A DNA stretch of 56,789 nt, taken from positions 1-56,789 of the forward strand of contig JAYMTA010000043.1 of the NCBI GenBank assembly GCA_036897625.1, written 5' to 3'. Numbering within the stretch: position 1 is the stretch's first letter; the number at the start of each line of letters is the position of its first letter. Of this stretch, positions 24,101 through 35,474 are shown one piece after another. Below the pieces are notes generated by a model. The model searched no databases. It was not told where the DNA came from and saw nothing but the letters and a program-made list of their open reading frames with translations. Source of the stretch: Pelargonium cotyledonis. Taxonomy: Eukaryota; Streptophyta; Magnoliopsida; Geraniales; Geraniaceae. A program made the translations under genes and the position numbers.

Positions 24101-24498
24101 TGATCCAGATGACCATGAGTGATAAAAACGAAATTTTGCTGAAAAGCCCGGGCCGGGTTCCTCCCAATATCGAAAGCACACTTGAACTCAGGAACAATGA
24201 TGCAAGTTTCATGGCCGCCAATTGAAATCCCCTCAATTGAGTAACCCTCCAAGTCCAGTCCTTTCCGGACGACCTGGGACCGGGCTTTCCGGTACTCTTC
24301 TTCTTCCGCGAAGCGGCTGAGCAAAGGAGGCGAGCTACCGGAACCTCGGAGTGAGTTTACGGGACCGACATGGTGGTGGTGGGTGTGGAGAGAGAGGTTG
24401 TTGGGTGGTGTTGGCCTGTGAGTTTGGGAGTTTATGGGCTGGTGGAATGGGAAAATTGAAGGGGAGTAGGAGGGTAAAGTGGTCAATGAAATTTGCAT
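21111..24498 (-). CDS. TRZ2: Short-form tRNase Z (tRNA 3'-end processing endonuclease), chloroplast type
   Basis: Exons in gene order (complement): 24097-24498, 23298-23460, 23151-23221, 22725-22820, 22535-22648, 21792-21860, 21591-21665, 21111-21200. All are GT-AG and in phase, giving 359 residues. Residues 1 to ~60 are rich in Ser, Thr, Pro and His, as in a transit peptide. The metallo-beta-lactamase core has motif HGHLDH (128-133), THH (205-207), FTGDT with Asp259, and LLTHFSS with His322, so the zinc ligands are complete. The enzyme removes the 3' trailer of tRNA precursors. Sequence and N-terminal extension match Arabidopsis TRZ2, which acts in plastids. A decayed tandem copy of the end of exon 1 with adjoining intron lies in intron 1, and an Au-like SINE lies in intron 7. 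Confidence 0.93.
21388..21528 (+). mobile_element. Au-like SINE in TRZ2 intron 7 (antisense to the gene)
   Basis: It contains caaggctcccgccactgtgg near the start, gtagtcttacctctgc in the middle and gtgacctcaaggtcacaagg near the end. It is better preserved than the copy at 19495. A short pyrimidine-rich tail follows. Confidence 0.7.
23500..23860 (-). pseudogene. Decayed tandem duplicate of the TRZ2 exon 1 end plus adjoining intron
   Basis: On the minus strand, 23857-23770 encodes DIGRNPSRAFLQNF and THGHLDN, closely matching the end of real exon 1 (DIGRNPARAFQQNF, THGHLDH) at 24097-24180. The adjoining intron bases match too: 23500-23690 parallels 23930-24090, for example 'tccacaagcaaccaaact' in both. 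In the copy the last metal-ligand His of HGHLDH is Asn and the donor GTAAGC has become ATAAGC, so it cannot act as the same exon. No matching acceptor precedes it. It is therefore a fossil tandem duplication inside intron 1. Confidence 0.85.
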
Positions 24499-25353
24499 GA
24501 TGTGGAGGGATTGAGAGAAGAGAACATGAAGATGGTGAAGAAGATGAAGAGAGGGTTTTGGAGAGGTTTATCAGTTTAAGCTCTGTTCTCATGCTTTGTC
24601 TCACTAGTGAAGAAGATAGATATTTGGTTTGGTCTTGGCACACAACGGTGCGTTTTAACCATTGGCACAAGATTTAACATTTATTGTAATTTTGATAGAA
24701 AATGCTAAATGTCTCAAATTTTGTACAAAATTTGGTGTACAAAAATGCCGTAGCAGCCTACATGGCACATCGAATTTTTATATTTAATGATTTAAAATTA
24801 AGTTTAAACGATTAAAAACTCGACATATACGATACTACCACCCTCCTATGAATTTTTGGCGCAGAGCACCCTGTTTATTAAACCTATTATCCACGTAGCA
24901 CATTATAATTTGGCCAATCATCAATAAAAAAAATTGATGTGTCATGTCTCTTTGTTTGACACATTATTTTGTACAATTTTTTTTTGTACATTTGTACAAA
25001 AACTTTGTACATATATCATCACTCAATTTTGAGATATGAGATACTAGATTCCAATAAAACATTTTGATAATGAAGATTCGACATCGACTTCAAGTTAATT
25101 TTTGGAATATGTCAAATATAAGGTTCGAATCTTAAGGCTAGCAGCATTTGTTAATTGCCTCGTTTATACAAAATTTCCCCGCAAGAAGGTCGACAACTAG
25201 CTACAATAGTTTCATCACGAATCGAAGAAAATTTATTGTACAACTTAGAATCAAATGTATTGACTATTAAGCACATCTTTGAGAGTTCGGTAATGTTCGA
25301 CTAGCGCTACATATGAAACGGCACTATACAAAGGGGGGGTTTCAAATTCTATA
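24499..25353. other. Region between TRZ2 and the LBP/BPI gene
   Basis: No gene seen. It holds the TRZ2 promoter and the 3' flank of the next gene. Minus-strand AATAAA at 25232-25237 lies about 120 bases past the LBP/BPI stop and is a plausible polyadenylation signal. Confidence 0.4.
24716..25013. repeat. Possible MITE with tgtacaaaa-rich ends
   Basis: The left side has 'ttttgtacaaaatttggtg' and the right side has inverted versions such as 'tttgtacaaaaactttgtac'. The ends are imperfect and no clear target duplication was found, so this is tentative. Confidence 0.35.
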
Positions 25354-28300
25354 TTATACAATCCATCTTGTGATCAGGGATCGAGTCAAATTCTGTGATT
25401 CTGCGTAGGACACGTCGCTGCAAACCATTATCTGTGAACTTGACAAGATTATTTCAGCATTCTGAAGGGTGAAACCGTGAATGATAGGCAACGGGAAGCC
25501 TTTTCCAAGGTGCGTGTTGGCAAATGGCAAGAAAACAGTTTGTATGAGTGTCCACATGACCGGCTGCAAGACAAACTTGCAAAACTTAGCATGTTGTCCT
25601 AAAACATGATCCCATAATAGACGGAGCAGCGTAGTTTGAGCAAAAATAGAATTCTCATTGATTTTGATTTGGTAAGAGTTGTAACACGAAGAGTACCTGA
25701 ATCAGAGCCATGTGCAGATTTCCAATCTCGCTCCACTTCAATGACATTGTGAAATCGTCCAACTTCACGCTGCCAGCAAGGTTGTTATTACTCAGTATCT
25801 TAACTGAACCTGAGCCGCGAATCACCTGGATCGACAGAGAACAAGCAAGAGTGAGTGATCACCGATCGGGATACAAATATAAAATAAAATTGCAGTTAAC
25901 ACCTTCATATGGTAGAAATGTGTCCTAATTTTCAACTTTATGAAGCTAGCATGTCAGCAATTGAAACAAATAAACACACCAATACAACTGGGAAAGATGA
26001 AAATGGAAAAGAACATGCAGGGTAAGATTTTTGGGAGGAAAGATGATTGAGTGACGCTACATTTTAGTTTTACATTCCCGCTACTTGATCTTACCAATGA
26101 GATGCATAGAACAGGTACTGTTTTGTCTGCTTCCAAAACATCGATAATCAAGTCTGCATAAATAGTAGCGTCGATCTTATGCTCTGAAATTCTTATGACT
26201 GGGGGAGATGATAAAGTAATATTCATGTTCATATCATCTTTCGGGTATTTTCTGTACAGTTGAGGAACAATAAATCTCCATCCAGCAGTGTTTAAGAGAG
26301 ACTGATCTGGTACCGTGTCCTTATCTACAATCCATTGCATAAATTCTGCCTGACCAAAGAAAGATTATTTATATTTAATAACGCCAATATTAAAGAAACA
26401 TTATAAGCATTATCAACTCAACTCAATAACGACAACAACAATAGCAACAACCAAGCCATTTCCCAGACAATGTTGGGGTTGGCTACATGAATCCTTTAGC
26501 AAAACTCTCTGGGATCTTCAGCTTGTACTCTCCTCCTCCACTCCACTCTATTCTATCAAATGTTATCTCCTCTGTTAAGCCAAGTACTATCATGCCTTCC
26601 CTCACCACTTATTTCCATATTAACTTAAGTCTGGCTCTACCCCTTTTAGTTTCAATTAATTGATCTCTCTTGCCTTTCTTCATGGGGCCGCTAATCTCAC
26701 TACGCTCTATGAGCCTAAACCACCTTAATTGACGCTACCCCACCTTTTCCTTAAATAGACTCATCCCTATAGTGTTACCACACATCCACTAAAGTATTCT
26801 CATCTCTGTAGTAACTAAAGACCAAAATGAAACTTAAGTACCAAACCATGAATGAGCAAGTACTGTCTTAGGAAACTTACTAAGAAAATGTGATCATAAA
26901 CAATACTTCTGTAATTGAAGAGAAAGTATCATTTCAACACTTACATCAAAGTATAAGGCTGAAGCAGAGTTAAATACAACTTCATCTAGAGAGATTCCAA
27001 GCATTTTAGACGGATCCTGGCAGGAAACTACAGCTTCTAGATTCTTATTGTGGTATTCTGGAAGTGCAACCATTTTGCTTGCTGTGAATAATCCACTGAT
27101 CTCAAACCCGATGGAAGAATTACTCAACAAAGGGTCATTCACAAACGTTACATTCAAAGAAGCATTATCATCCACAGGAATTTCCTTTGGAAGACTCTGC
27201 AGAAATGAGTCTAGCTCTACAATCCCCTCTTTAAGTTTCTTGGTAATGGCACTTTCCACTGCAGATCCTATCTGCTCTTGAAATGCATCCACCATCCTGA
27301 AAAGGTCAAGTAAAGGGTTGAAGAGTAGAATATCAAAGTCAGACTTGTTTATCAACCTAAGGATACATACGTTGTGCATATCTATGCAGTGCATAAGCAC
27401 TTGAATCTGGCAAATTATGTGACACGAAATAGGAAAAAAAAAAACATCCCCTAATATTACTTATTAAAAATTGCCACTGAGGCACACAGCAGATAGTTGC
27501 TGTTTTACCTAACTCTGCTGAACAAAAAGTTTCTCAATCATGACACAAAACACAAATTTCTTGAAAGGCAAATTTTCAAAACAATGGATTGGTAGTTAAT
27601 CAAGGGGAATATCTGTGCCAATTATGAGTCTCTTTGTGAACGTTTGGATGTAAAAACAGTTTATTCAATCCCCAACCAATGTATGGGATCCCTGGGCCAG
27701 CAGAAAGTAGAAGCAAATGAGTAAGTTCAGATCATTTAACCATAGACTCTTGAAAATGAGGACCAGAAACAATGCAAATGAGTATGACAATCAACAAAGG
27801 TACTGATAGAGCTAAGGCAAGAAGGCTCAGAAGAACGTCGGACGACGCTGTTTGACTAGACATCATAATGCGTCTAAGTTTAATGATATATCAAGTACCA
27901 ACAGAAGTTAGTAACTAGTGCTCTGCAATCAACCGGTCACATAATAGGATAATATACCCTTGATAAAACCAAGAAGCTCCTCCATCCAATTTTATGTTGA
28001 TATCTTTAACGTAACAGCCGCAGTCCATTAAGGACAACTTCAAAGTTCCTTCTTGGTTCTCCAGTCCTAGAGTAAGCCCTATTTCCATGCCTTCAACCTT
28101 TTATCAAAGCAGAAACAATCAAATTTGCATCTATAAGAATAAATAAATAAGTGACAAACACAGTCAGAAAACAAATAAGAGACTCACGCACGCGCTGTAC
28201 AGTTCCATAACTTATATGAGGTAAACAACAACCACAACTACAAAATTTATTATGAGTTAACCAAAACCTGCACAAGAGAATATCTTCATCAAGAATGTTA

Positions 28301-29496
28301 ACAAGAAAGAGCAAAACACTACTCCCTTCGTCGCAAAATGCGTGTCCATTTTCCTTTCCTGGTTGGCTAGGTATGCATGAAATATCAACAATATTCCTAA
28401 GATAAGTTAATTAGGATCTTTTGAGGTTGTTATGACAAAAGCACATGAGGTAAAAAGAGATAAAATTCATCCATAACTAACTCATCCTTAGTTTTTACAA
28501 AAAAATGGAAAGAGGACACTCATTTTGGGACAAAGGGAGTATATTAGTATGAGGATAATAGAATGTCCCCAACTAATACTCCTATGTAATGCCTCAGCTA
28601 CAAACTATGTACACTTCCTAGTTATCTACATATAGCATCCAACAAGCATGATATGAAACTCTCAAAAGCTTTAGTATCTACAACTTCGACAACTCCAGAA
28701 CTAAACACAAGCAACCTAACAATTTAAATTCACAACACCCCTTACTAGAAGTTAACTGTTGCATTAATATGAAAACACTAAACTGACTGCATACTGAAAA
28801 ATAGCTTCTAAATAACCCCCAATTACATACACTCACTGTTCTCTGAACACCAGCTCAACTACAACAAGATGCACATATGATTCAAATGGGCACAGCACAA
28901 CCCAAATGCCAATACTAACATGTTGCATGCAAGTAAATCCAACAATCACAACATGCAAAAAAGCAGTTGAATTTCCATCAAAATTTGAAAACCCATTAGG
29001 CCAAACCAAAAAAAAATCACTCTACAAAATGAAGCAATACCTGAACAGAAGCATGCCCTCTATCCGAGATCTCAACAGGCAAAACCCAAGTACTGTAAGA
29101 ATAGTACCAATCCATGCTCAAATTACAGTAAGTCCCAGAAGCAATAATGGCAACACCATCGTCCCCAAGCTGAACAATCGAAGAAGGGAAATCGATATGG
29201 TAAATAGTGATGTTGGTGAGCACGACGTGGACGCTACCCAGAAACGGAAATCTCATGTTTTGCTGGATTGTGGGTAGCTGAAGAGGAGTCATGGAGGATA
29301 TTGCTTTGGTGACGAGCACATCCTTGATGAAATCGAGACCTTGTTGGGATATGAGGATGGAGGTGAAGGATTGGTCGTCTGTGGAGGCAGATTGGACATG
29401 GTGAGAGAGCGATGGAGTGAGGAGAGAAGCTATTAGGAGGAGAAAAATTGTGGGTGCCATTGAATTTTGGGAACGGAGCTTGGTGGTTGTGATCAT
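25354..29496 (-). CDS. LBP/BPI-related secreted lipid-binding protein (LBR-type)
   Basis: Exons in gene order (complement): 29041-29496, 27958-28097, 26945-27296, 26095-26349, 25697-25825, 25354-25563. All are GT-AG and in phase, giving 513 residues. A signal peptide is formed by IFLLLIASLLTPSLS. The rest matches the LBP/BPI/CETP family: a two-barrel tubular lipid binder, with a cysteine pair in the first barrel (C124 in GTYCNL and the DCGC segment) and several NxT/NxS sites. Plant members (LBR proteins) bind bacterial lipopolysaccharide and take part in defence responses. The ATG at 29496 is first; the in-frame ATG at 29460 (MAPTIF) would give a more typical signal peptide and 501 residues. 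The promoter is shared with the divergent DUF1664 gene. Family is firm; which LBR copy it is is not, though position recalls Arabidopsis LBR-1. Confidence 0.88.
26455..26800. repeat. Degenerate dispersed retroelement fragment in LBP/BPI intron 3
   Basis: An AC-rich start with 'acaacaacaatagcaac' leads into 'ttggggttggctacatgaat', which resembles a widespread plant repeat that begins with CAA repeats and 'ggggtcggctacatgaatc'. No coding remains, and the boundaries are approximate. Confidence 0.45.
28322..28539. mobile_element. Stowaway-type MITE, 218 bp, in LBP/BPI intron 1
   Basis: Terminal inverted repeats of about 26 bases (ctcccttcgtcgcaaaatg and the complement of ctccctttgtcccaaaatg) match at about 23 positions, flanked by TA at 28320-28321 and 28540-28541. 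It belongs to the same family as the copy at 1204. Confidence 0.85.
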
Positions 29497-29909
29497 GGCG
29501 GAGAAGAGTTGGAGAAGAAGAAGAAGAAAGAGGCGGTTGTTAGGTGACCGCCAGTTGATGTTATCAAAACCCCGGTGGTTTTTATTTTGTTTTTGCCTGT
29601 TATATACGTAATTACAAGTGATTCTACTTGTTGGGATTTTCTGAAAAATAAATAAATGACAATTTTTTAGTATATGAAAATTAGGTACGATATTGCTAAT
29701 ATTTCCAATAAAGACAGTGATGATAATTTCAATTTGGTAATTAAATTCAAAGTTTGTGTTTTCGTACAAATAAAATTTTGTTATTTTTTCACGAGTCAAA
29801 CCGTCAGAAATCAGAAAAAAACAGCGTCACTTCAAGTTCAAGCCTTTGGGTGGCGTAGCAGCAACCCAACTTGCCGCCGGCCAGATCAACGCGATTCGCT
29901 CCGGAAAAG
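29497..29909. promoter_or_regulatory. Compact divergent promoter between LBP/BPI and DUF1664 genes
   Basis: Only 413 bases separate the two start codons on opposite strands. On the minus strand tatataac at 29599-29606 is a likely TATA box for the LBP/BPI gene, with a CTT-rich leader (29505-29535). No clear TATA box faces the DUF1664 gene, which may use a TATA-less start. Confidence 0.55.
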
Positions 29910-32900
29910 ATGGCGCTTCAGACCGGTGTTTCCTCCGCCAAAGTCCTCATTCTCGTCGGAGCAGGTCACCTTCTCATCCACCCCATCAGCTGTTCAACTT
30001 TATCGTTAGCTTTTTGTATCTTACATGATTCAATGGATTCGAAATTGAATCTATATGTTGTTGCTCTCTAGTTCTTAGTTATTTACCTTATTAGAATGCA
30101 TAAAAATTCGAACTTTCATTTACCCACTTGTTTATTTCCATGAATGAATCTGACCCAATAACTCTTTTTTTGTTTATGTATTAATAAATCATCATGAATG
30201 ATGCTAGAATCAGAGATTCGAAATGGGTTTTGGTATTTTGTATGGGAGTATCTGAAACTTACCTCAAAGTGTTGATTTTGATGATTCATTTGAGATGTGA
30301 TGGTATTGAGAGTTTCGTGTGATATGGGAATTTTAATGGAGGTGCAACAATTCAGTTGGCTACTTCAAGTTTTTAGTTTTAGTGGGTGGTGTATATTCAA
30401 CTTTGACGTTCTTATGATTTGTGATGGAATTGAGAGTTTTGTGTGCTATGGGAATTTTAATGGAGCTGCCAGAATTCAGTTGGCTACTTCAAGTTTTTAG
30501 TTTTAGTGAGTGCTGTACATTCAACTTTGATGTTCTTATGATTTATGATGGAATTGAGAGTTTTGTGTGTGGTGGGAAATTTAATGGAGCTGCAAGAATT
30601 CAGTTGGCTACTTCAAGTTTTTCGTTTTAGTGGGTGGTTTGTATTGAACTTAGATGTTCTTGTGGTTCAGGTTTAACTGGTTCTGTTGTTGTGAGGAGCG
30701 GGCGATTGTCTGATATTATTGCACAGCTCCAGGAGTTGCTGAAAGGTGTAAATGATGTTGAGTTGTCACCCCATAAATATGACACTGCAATTCTTGCAGC
30801 TCAGGTATTTGCTTCTTACTTGTTGTCATTAATCTCTACTTCACCATTTTTAACTTTAAGGGTTTTGTGAAGACACAGATTATGTGATCAGTGTTGATTT
30901 ATTTTAAAAGGATTTGACTAATTATGGGGAGTGCAAAGTTGTACATACATGGTTTTCTTTTACGGTTTTTGGGTGTCTAGACAAATTTATTGACCAATCT
31001 ATACTGGCCTCTTCCTTGAGCTGAAATCATATTGCTTAAGGAATTACTCCCTTTGTCGTTTGATAAAATTAACGATAAGTTACTTTCCCTTTCATACCCC
31101 ATTTGTTATTGTTGTAAAAAAATTCGGGAGGTTTTCTAATTAACTTATATTAGGATATTGTTGATAATTCATTTCATGCATAATGGACTAACTAAAATGG
31201 AAAGTGGAGTAGTGGACACTCATTTTGGGACAAAAATTACAAAGGAAGCAGATATTCATTATGGGATTCAGTGGGTTCTGGAAAAATTCATTCCGATTCA
31301 GGCTCTAATTATGAGAGCTGTTGACACTGTAACACTCTCTTAATATATGGAAAGGCTTTTGAAATAGTTAGCTATTTGGATAATCATTTTAGATACCAGC
31401 GGAAACCAGGTCCATCATATAGAGCTTCCTGAATGTTTCTACTGTATTGGCTCGTAGTATTTAATATACATTCTATTACCAATTTTCTTTTCAATATGCA
31501 GAACAAGAAACATTAACATCAATGAGAAAATTCTTGCATTCCTAGGATTTCGTTTACTTGTCGTGTTCATTACTTCAACTGTATAATTTATAGCCATCTC
31601 CAATTATCATCAATTCATTACAAAATGTTCCTTACTTATAAATCTGATTGCCTTCACTATCAGATTCGACAGTTGGCACAAGAGATCAGGGAGTTAACCG
31701 TATCAAATCCAGTAACCATCTTGAACAGAAATTCCTCGTCAGGTATGCTTAGTGAAATATTATTTCTTTCAAAACTCTTGCATCTATATATTTATATTTA
31801 GCATTCAACAATACGTGTAGGAGTTTCGAATGGTAAGATACTCATGTTTGCTTGTATGCACAGGGAGTTATTCTTCTTACTTGGTACCAGCTGCTGCTAT
31901 TGGAGCAATGGGATATTGTTACATGTGGTGGAAGGCAAGATTTTATTTAGGCTATTATTATTATGGTGTTGCATCAATAAGAAAATACATTGTTTATGAT
32001 ATTTGGATTCATTAAAAATATCTGTTTCCTTTTTGTCTTACATATGTGTACATTTTCGCATTGTGTGCAGGGCTTGTCACTTTCTGATGTAATGTTTGTG
32101 ACAAAGCATAATATGGCGAACGCTGTAGCAACTGTGTCAAAACAGTTAGAGAACGTCTCTGATGTATTGACTGTAAGTGGAATGAGTCATTTAGTTACTT
32201 TTGTGGGCGGAATTCATTGATTTTCCATTTTACAGCTCATTTGACTCTAAATTTGATGCAGGCAACAAGGAAGCATTTATCGAAGAGGTTGGAGGGCTTG
32301 GATTGGAAGCTACAGGAGCAGGAGGAAATATCAAAGCTTATATCAAATGATGTATGGATTGCTTTCCTCTATCTCATAATGCCATATGTCCGAGCCAGCA
32401 GATATTGTCACCAATATAGTTTTAAATGAACTTTCAGTAACTTATAGGCAAGATATAAAACAACCTGAGGAAAATAATTTGAGTGATAACTTACAAGGAA
32501 TAAAATTTTCATGCAACTATGCTTCCATTAGTTGTAATGATATTAAACATTTTGTGTGCAGGTGAATGAGTTAAACTCGAATCTTTCTCGAATTGGGTTT
32601 GATGTCGGAACAATCCACGAAATGTTAGCTGGACTGGTTAGTTGCCATTTATTACTCCATCCCAAAATAAGTTTCTTGTTTGACTTTTAGTTTAAAAAAG
32701 ATAATTTGAATTGTGCTCGAGTTTCCCTTGTACTCGTCCGCGTGCCTAATTAATAGTTTTTGTTGTTACTCTAATAAACATAGGCTTGTGTGATTTAAGA
32801 ATTTGAATTTGATCCCGATCTTGATTTGTCATTTAACTTGACAGGAAGGAAAGGTAGAGCTTATCGAAAGCAAACAGGTAATTTCTTTTTACGATGATTC

Positions 32901-33972
32901 ATTTGATTGCCTACTACAAACTTTGATTGATTATAATCATTCAATAATTGATATAGTCCTCAACATCGTTCAGGAAATTACCAACTCCGGTATCTGGTAT
33001 CTATGTGAAGTAGCTGGGGCCTCTGTTAAGGGAGCAGATAAGAAAGCTCTACAGGTCAGATGCTCTGCAACGCAATCTTTATTCCATATTTGACTGATTG
33101 AATTGTCTGTAAATCTATAGCTAACAAATAGGAGCAATGGGAGGGTGAGCCTTGAAGTCACTTGTTTGAGTAAGGGAGTAGAGCTGGCAATTCCCGAGCC
33201 CAACCACATTTTTGTTGGTTCGGGCCAGTTTGGCCTTATGATATTGTGGGTCAGGCGAACAGGCCTGCACGATCTCACTCATTTTACATCTAAAACCTGA
33301 AACCCAACATGACATGTAACCCAAAACCCGCACCTATCACGGATCAGACTAGGCATTTTCAACCCGAACCTGAAAAGCCAGACCTGAAACCCGAATTGCT
33401 TTAGGGGTAAGACTGAGTACACATGGACCCTCCTGAGGCCCCACAATGGTGGGAGTCTCATGCACTAGGCTGCTCTTCTGTTAAATGAGTGAAATGGATC
33501 TATAGAGTTCACAACGACAAAAACCAGCATGTTCCTGCTCCAATAAACACGGAACCAACTCAAAGTAACTGTTCGATTCATCTAGACACATTAAGTTTTA
33601 ACAGCTTCGACTATTGAACCGCATTTCTACGATTGTTATTGTGCAGGACATCAGTGCCAAGCTTCCATACCATCCAACATTGACCTGTGAAGACGCGTCA
33701 CTCAAGGTATGTTGAGCCTTATCCTTAGTATTTTATGCCATCAATCCTACTTTAATCTTCAAATGACATGTTCAACAAAATTTTGTCAGGGCCTCCAATT
33801 CATTGCTGAAACTAAGGAGTCGAGCGCGGTAGAGAAATCGATTGTAAGCGCGAAAACAGCCAATCTTGACAACTCCGCCGGCGAAAAGCTTCCAAGCATG
33901 AAAAATAGAATTCATAGGTCATATCCAGTTGGAATTTCTCTGCCCAGAAACATCACTGGTGTTGATCTTTAA
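29910..33972 (+). CDS. DUF1664 domain protein (plant coiled-coil membrane protein of unknown function)
   Basis: Eleven exons: 29910-29964, 30671-30804, 31664-31742, 31864-31934, 32071-32172, 32262-32351, 32562-32636, 32845-32877, 32974-33054, 33647-33706, 33790-33972. All junctions are in phase, giving 320 residues. Intron 4 starts with GC, not GT (31935). The N-terminus has a hydrophobic stretch (AKVLILVGAGLTGSVVV), and a second is at AAAIGAMGYCYMWW. Between about residues 125 and 220 lies a helical coiled-coil region (VSKQLENVSDVLTATRKHL, LEGLDWKLQEQEEI), the core of DUF1664. The C-terminal 60 residues are Ser and Lys rich. The molecular function is not known. Intron 1 holds a 124-base triplicated repeat, intron 2 a MITE and intron 9 a SINE piece. 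Start chosen at the ATG matching family N-termini (MALQ). Confidence 0.88.
30298..30669 (+). repeat. Three tandem 124-bp repeats in DUF1664 intron 1 ending at the splice acceptor
   Basis: Copies start with tgatggtattgagag at 30298, 30422 and 30546, exactly 124 bases apart. Each contains 'ttcagttggctacttcaag'. The third copy ends with the real acceptor at 30670, while the matching place in copies 1 and 2 lacks the AG. Confidence 0.9.
31047..31240. mobile_element. Degraded Stowaway-type MITE in DUF1664 intron 2
   Basis: The left end ctccctttgtcgtttgataa follows TA at 31045-31046. The right side has ggacactcattttgggacaa, but the last bases are altered. It is a diverged member of the family at 1204 and 28322. 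A lone end of the same type lies at 32656 in intron 7. Confidence 0.65.
33405..33482 (-). mobile_element. Truncated Au-like SINE in DUF1664 intron 9
   Basis: Read on the minus strand it has gactcccaccattgtggggc and actcagtcttacc, the 5' half of an Au-like SINE. The adjacent stretch 33180-33400 is rich in 'aacccgaacctg' phrases and starts with gagctggcaattc, similar to the terminal motif of the MITE at 55559. Confidence 0.55.
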
Positions 33973-35362
33973 TTTTCTTTGTTTATATGATACATGATTG
34001 ATTATTGGAGAGACCTATATTCTGTTCACTCCATGAGAGTGCACCTTGTTCATAGATTCATTTTGTTAGTAAAAGGAGATAGATGTGCTGTTTTCAAGAA
34101 TTAGCTTGTAGGAAATATGCAGTGTTTGTGTTTGTACTTGTAATTTTCACAGCTTAAAATGAAGTTGGAAGAGGATTGGCTCTTGGCACTTCTTGCATGT
34201 GTTTTACAAGTACTTTTCTTACAATTTCTTACAGATAACTATCGATGGACTTGTGGGGAAAAAATGGGTTACATAAGAATTGCATTGTTTCATTAGTAGT
34301 CTTGATGAAACATTCAAGTCGATTAGAAATTAGTCATTTTGTTTTTTCGAGTGTAGAGTTGAGTACATCTACACTTTTATAGGTGTGGATTGTATCAATA
34401 CACCGGATTAATTCTCATGCCGGGTCGGGTAAACCTGAATTCTTCACTTGCAAGTAACATCACAAAAGAACCCAAGTATTCGACAATATCAAAATTTGAA
34501 GTTGCATCTAAAGAAAATGCTAAAGCTAATATGATGGCAATGGATTCTCTTTCCCACTATCACCATATATTTTTTATTCTCTTTCAATTTGCGTAACATC
34601 TTCAAGGAGCATAATGTTTGGAATAAGGAATATCATATTAATAGAAGACTGAACATTTCAACAAATAACTTATTTGGAGCCCATTCTAATATTATTGGTT
34701 GTTATTAAATATTTATAAATTTGATGAATTTCACTCGAATTGAGCTTGTGTGGGATAACACATGACATATATTTCCAAATTTGTCACCTAGAAAACACAC
34801 ACAACTATCAAGGACCAAGAGAAACGGATCCGCGAGGCACCCCAAATCTCCCGTTTCTGAAGAGAGAGGACCAGCCTTATCCATGGGCGTCAAGCATAAT
34901 AAACACATATCCTGGCAAAAGAGGCTATACATGCACAAGTGTCATGCTGATCAGCATCCGTCTCGCAAGTATTGGAGTATGCCGCATGGCAAATACCACC
35001 CTTTAGGCGCCCGGGGGAGACCATTCTCTCGGAACGTGACACAACGCTATAGATCAATTAAGCATACTGATTAATGAAAGAATGTGTGATAACAAACTAC
35101 AATATTTGTAGGTTTGAGTACCATAAAATGAACTCGACTAATTTTCAGTTGAATTTAAACAAATATGTATGTTTTGCTGGTAAGAACCAAAATACAAACA
35201 AATTAACGTTCTCTTAGAGTCGTGTCTGGATACGCCCTTCTAATCCGTATAAAGAAAATCTGACCTGAAACCCGACTTATTCGAAAAGGAGGAGAATAAA
35301 AGCCCAAGTCCAATTAATCGGGCGGGCAGCTCGAACTTCAATCCGACCGAATCTTCTCACCC
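33973..35362. other. Intergenic; contains a GC-richer 230-bp island at about 34830-35060
   Basis: No recognisable gene. The part 34830-35060 is clearly more GC-rich than its surroundings and has an open frame (34781-35074) with Lys, His and Arg-rich translation that I cannot match. It may be a transposon fragment. Just upstream of eIF1A, 'aaagcccaagtcc' near 35297 contains a site-II type motif (TGGGC on the other strand), typical of ribosomal and translation-factor promoters. Confidence 0.4.
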
Positions 35363-35474
35363 ATGTCCTCGACCTCACCTTTCCGATTTTGGTACAAAAG
35401 CTAGGGCTTGAAACAATCCTACTCCGATCAAAAAAATTCAATCAAAATTCTCTGCTTTTTTTCCTCCTAATAAG

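Noticed and set aside
30298-30669. Regular direct repeats that could recall a CRISPR array
   Set aside because: The 124-base units are contiguous with no unique spacers and lie in a plant intron; it is an ordinary tandem repeat.
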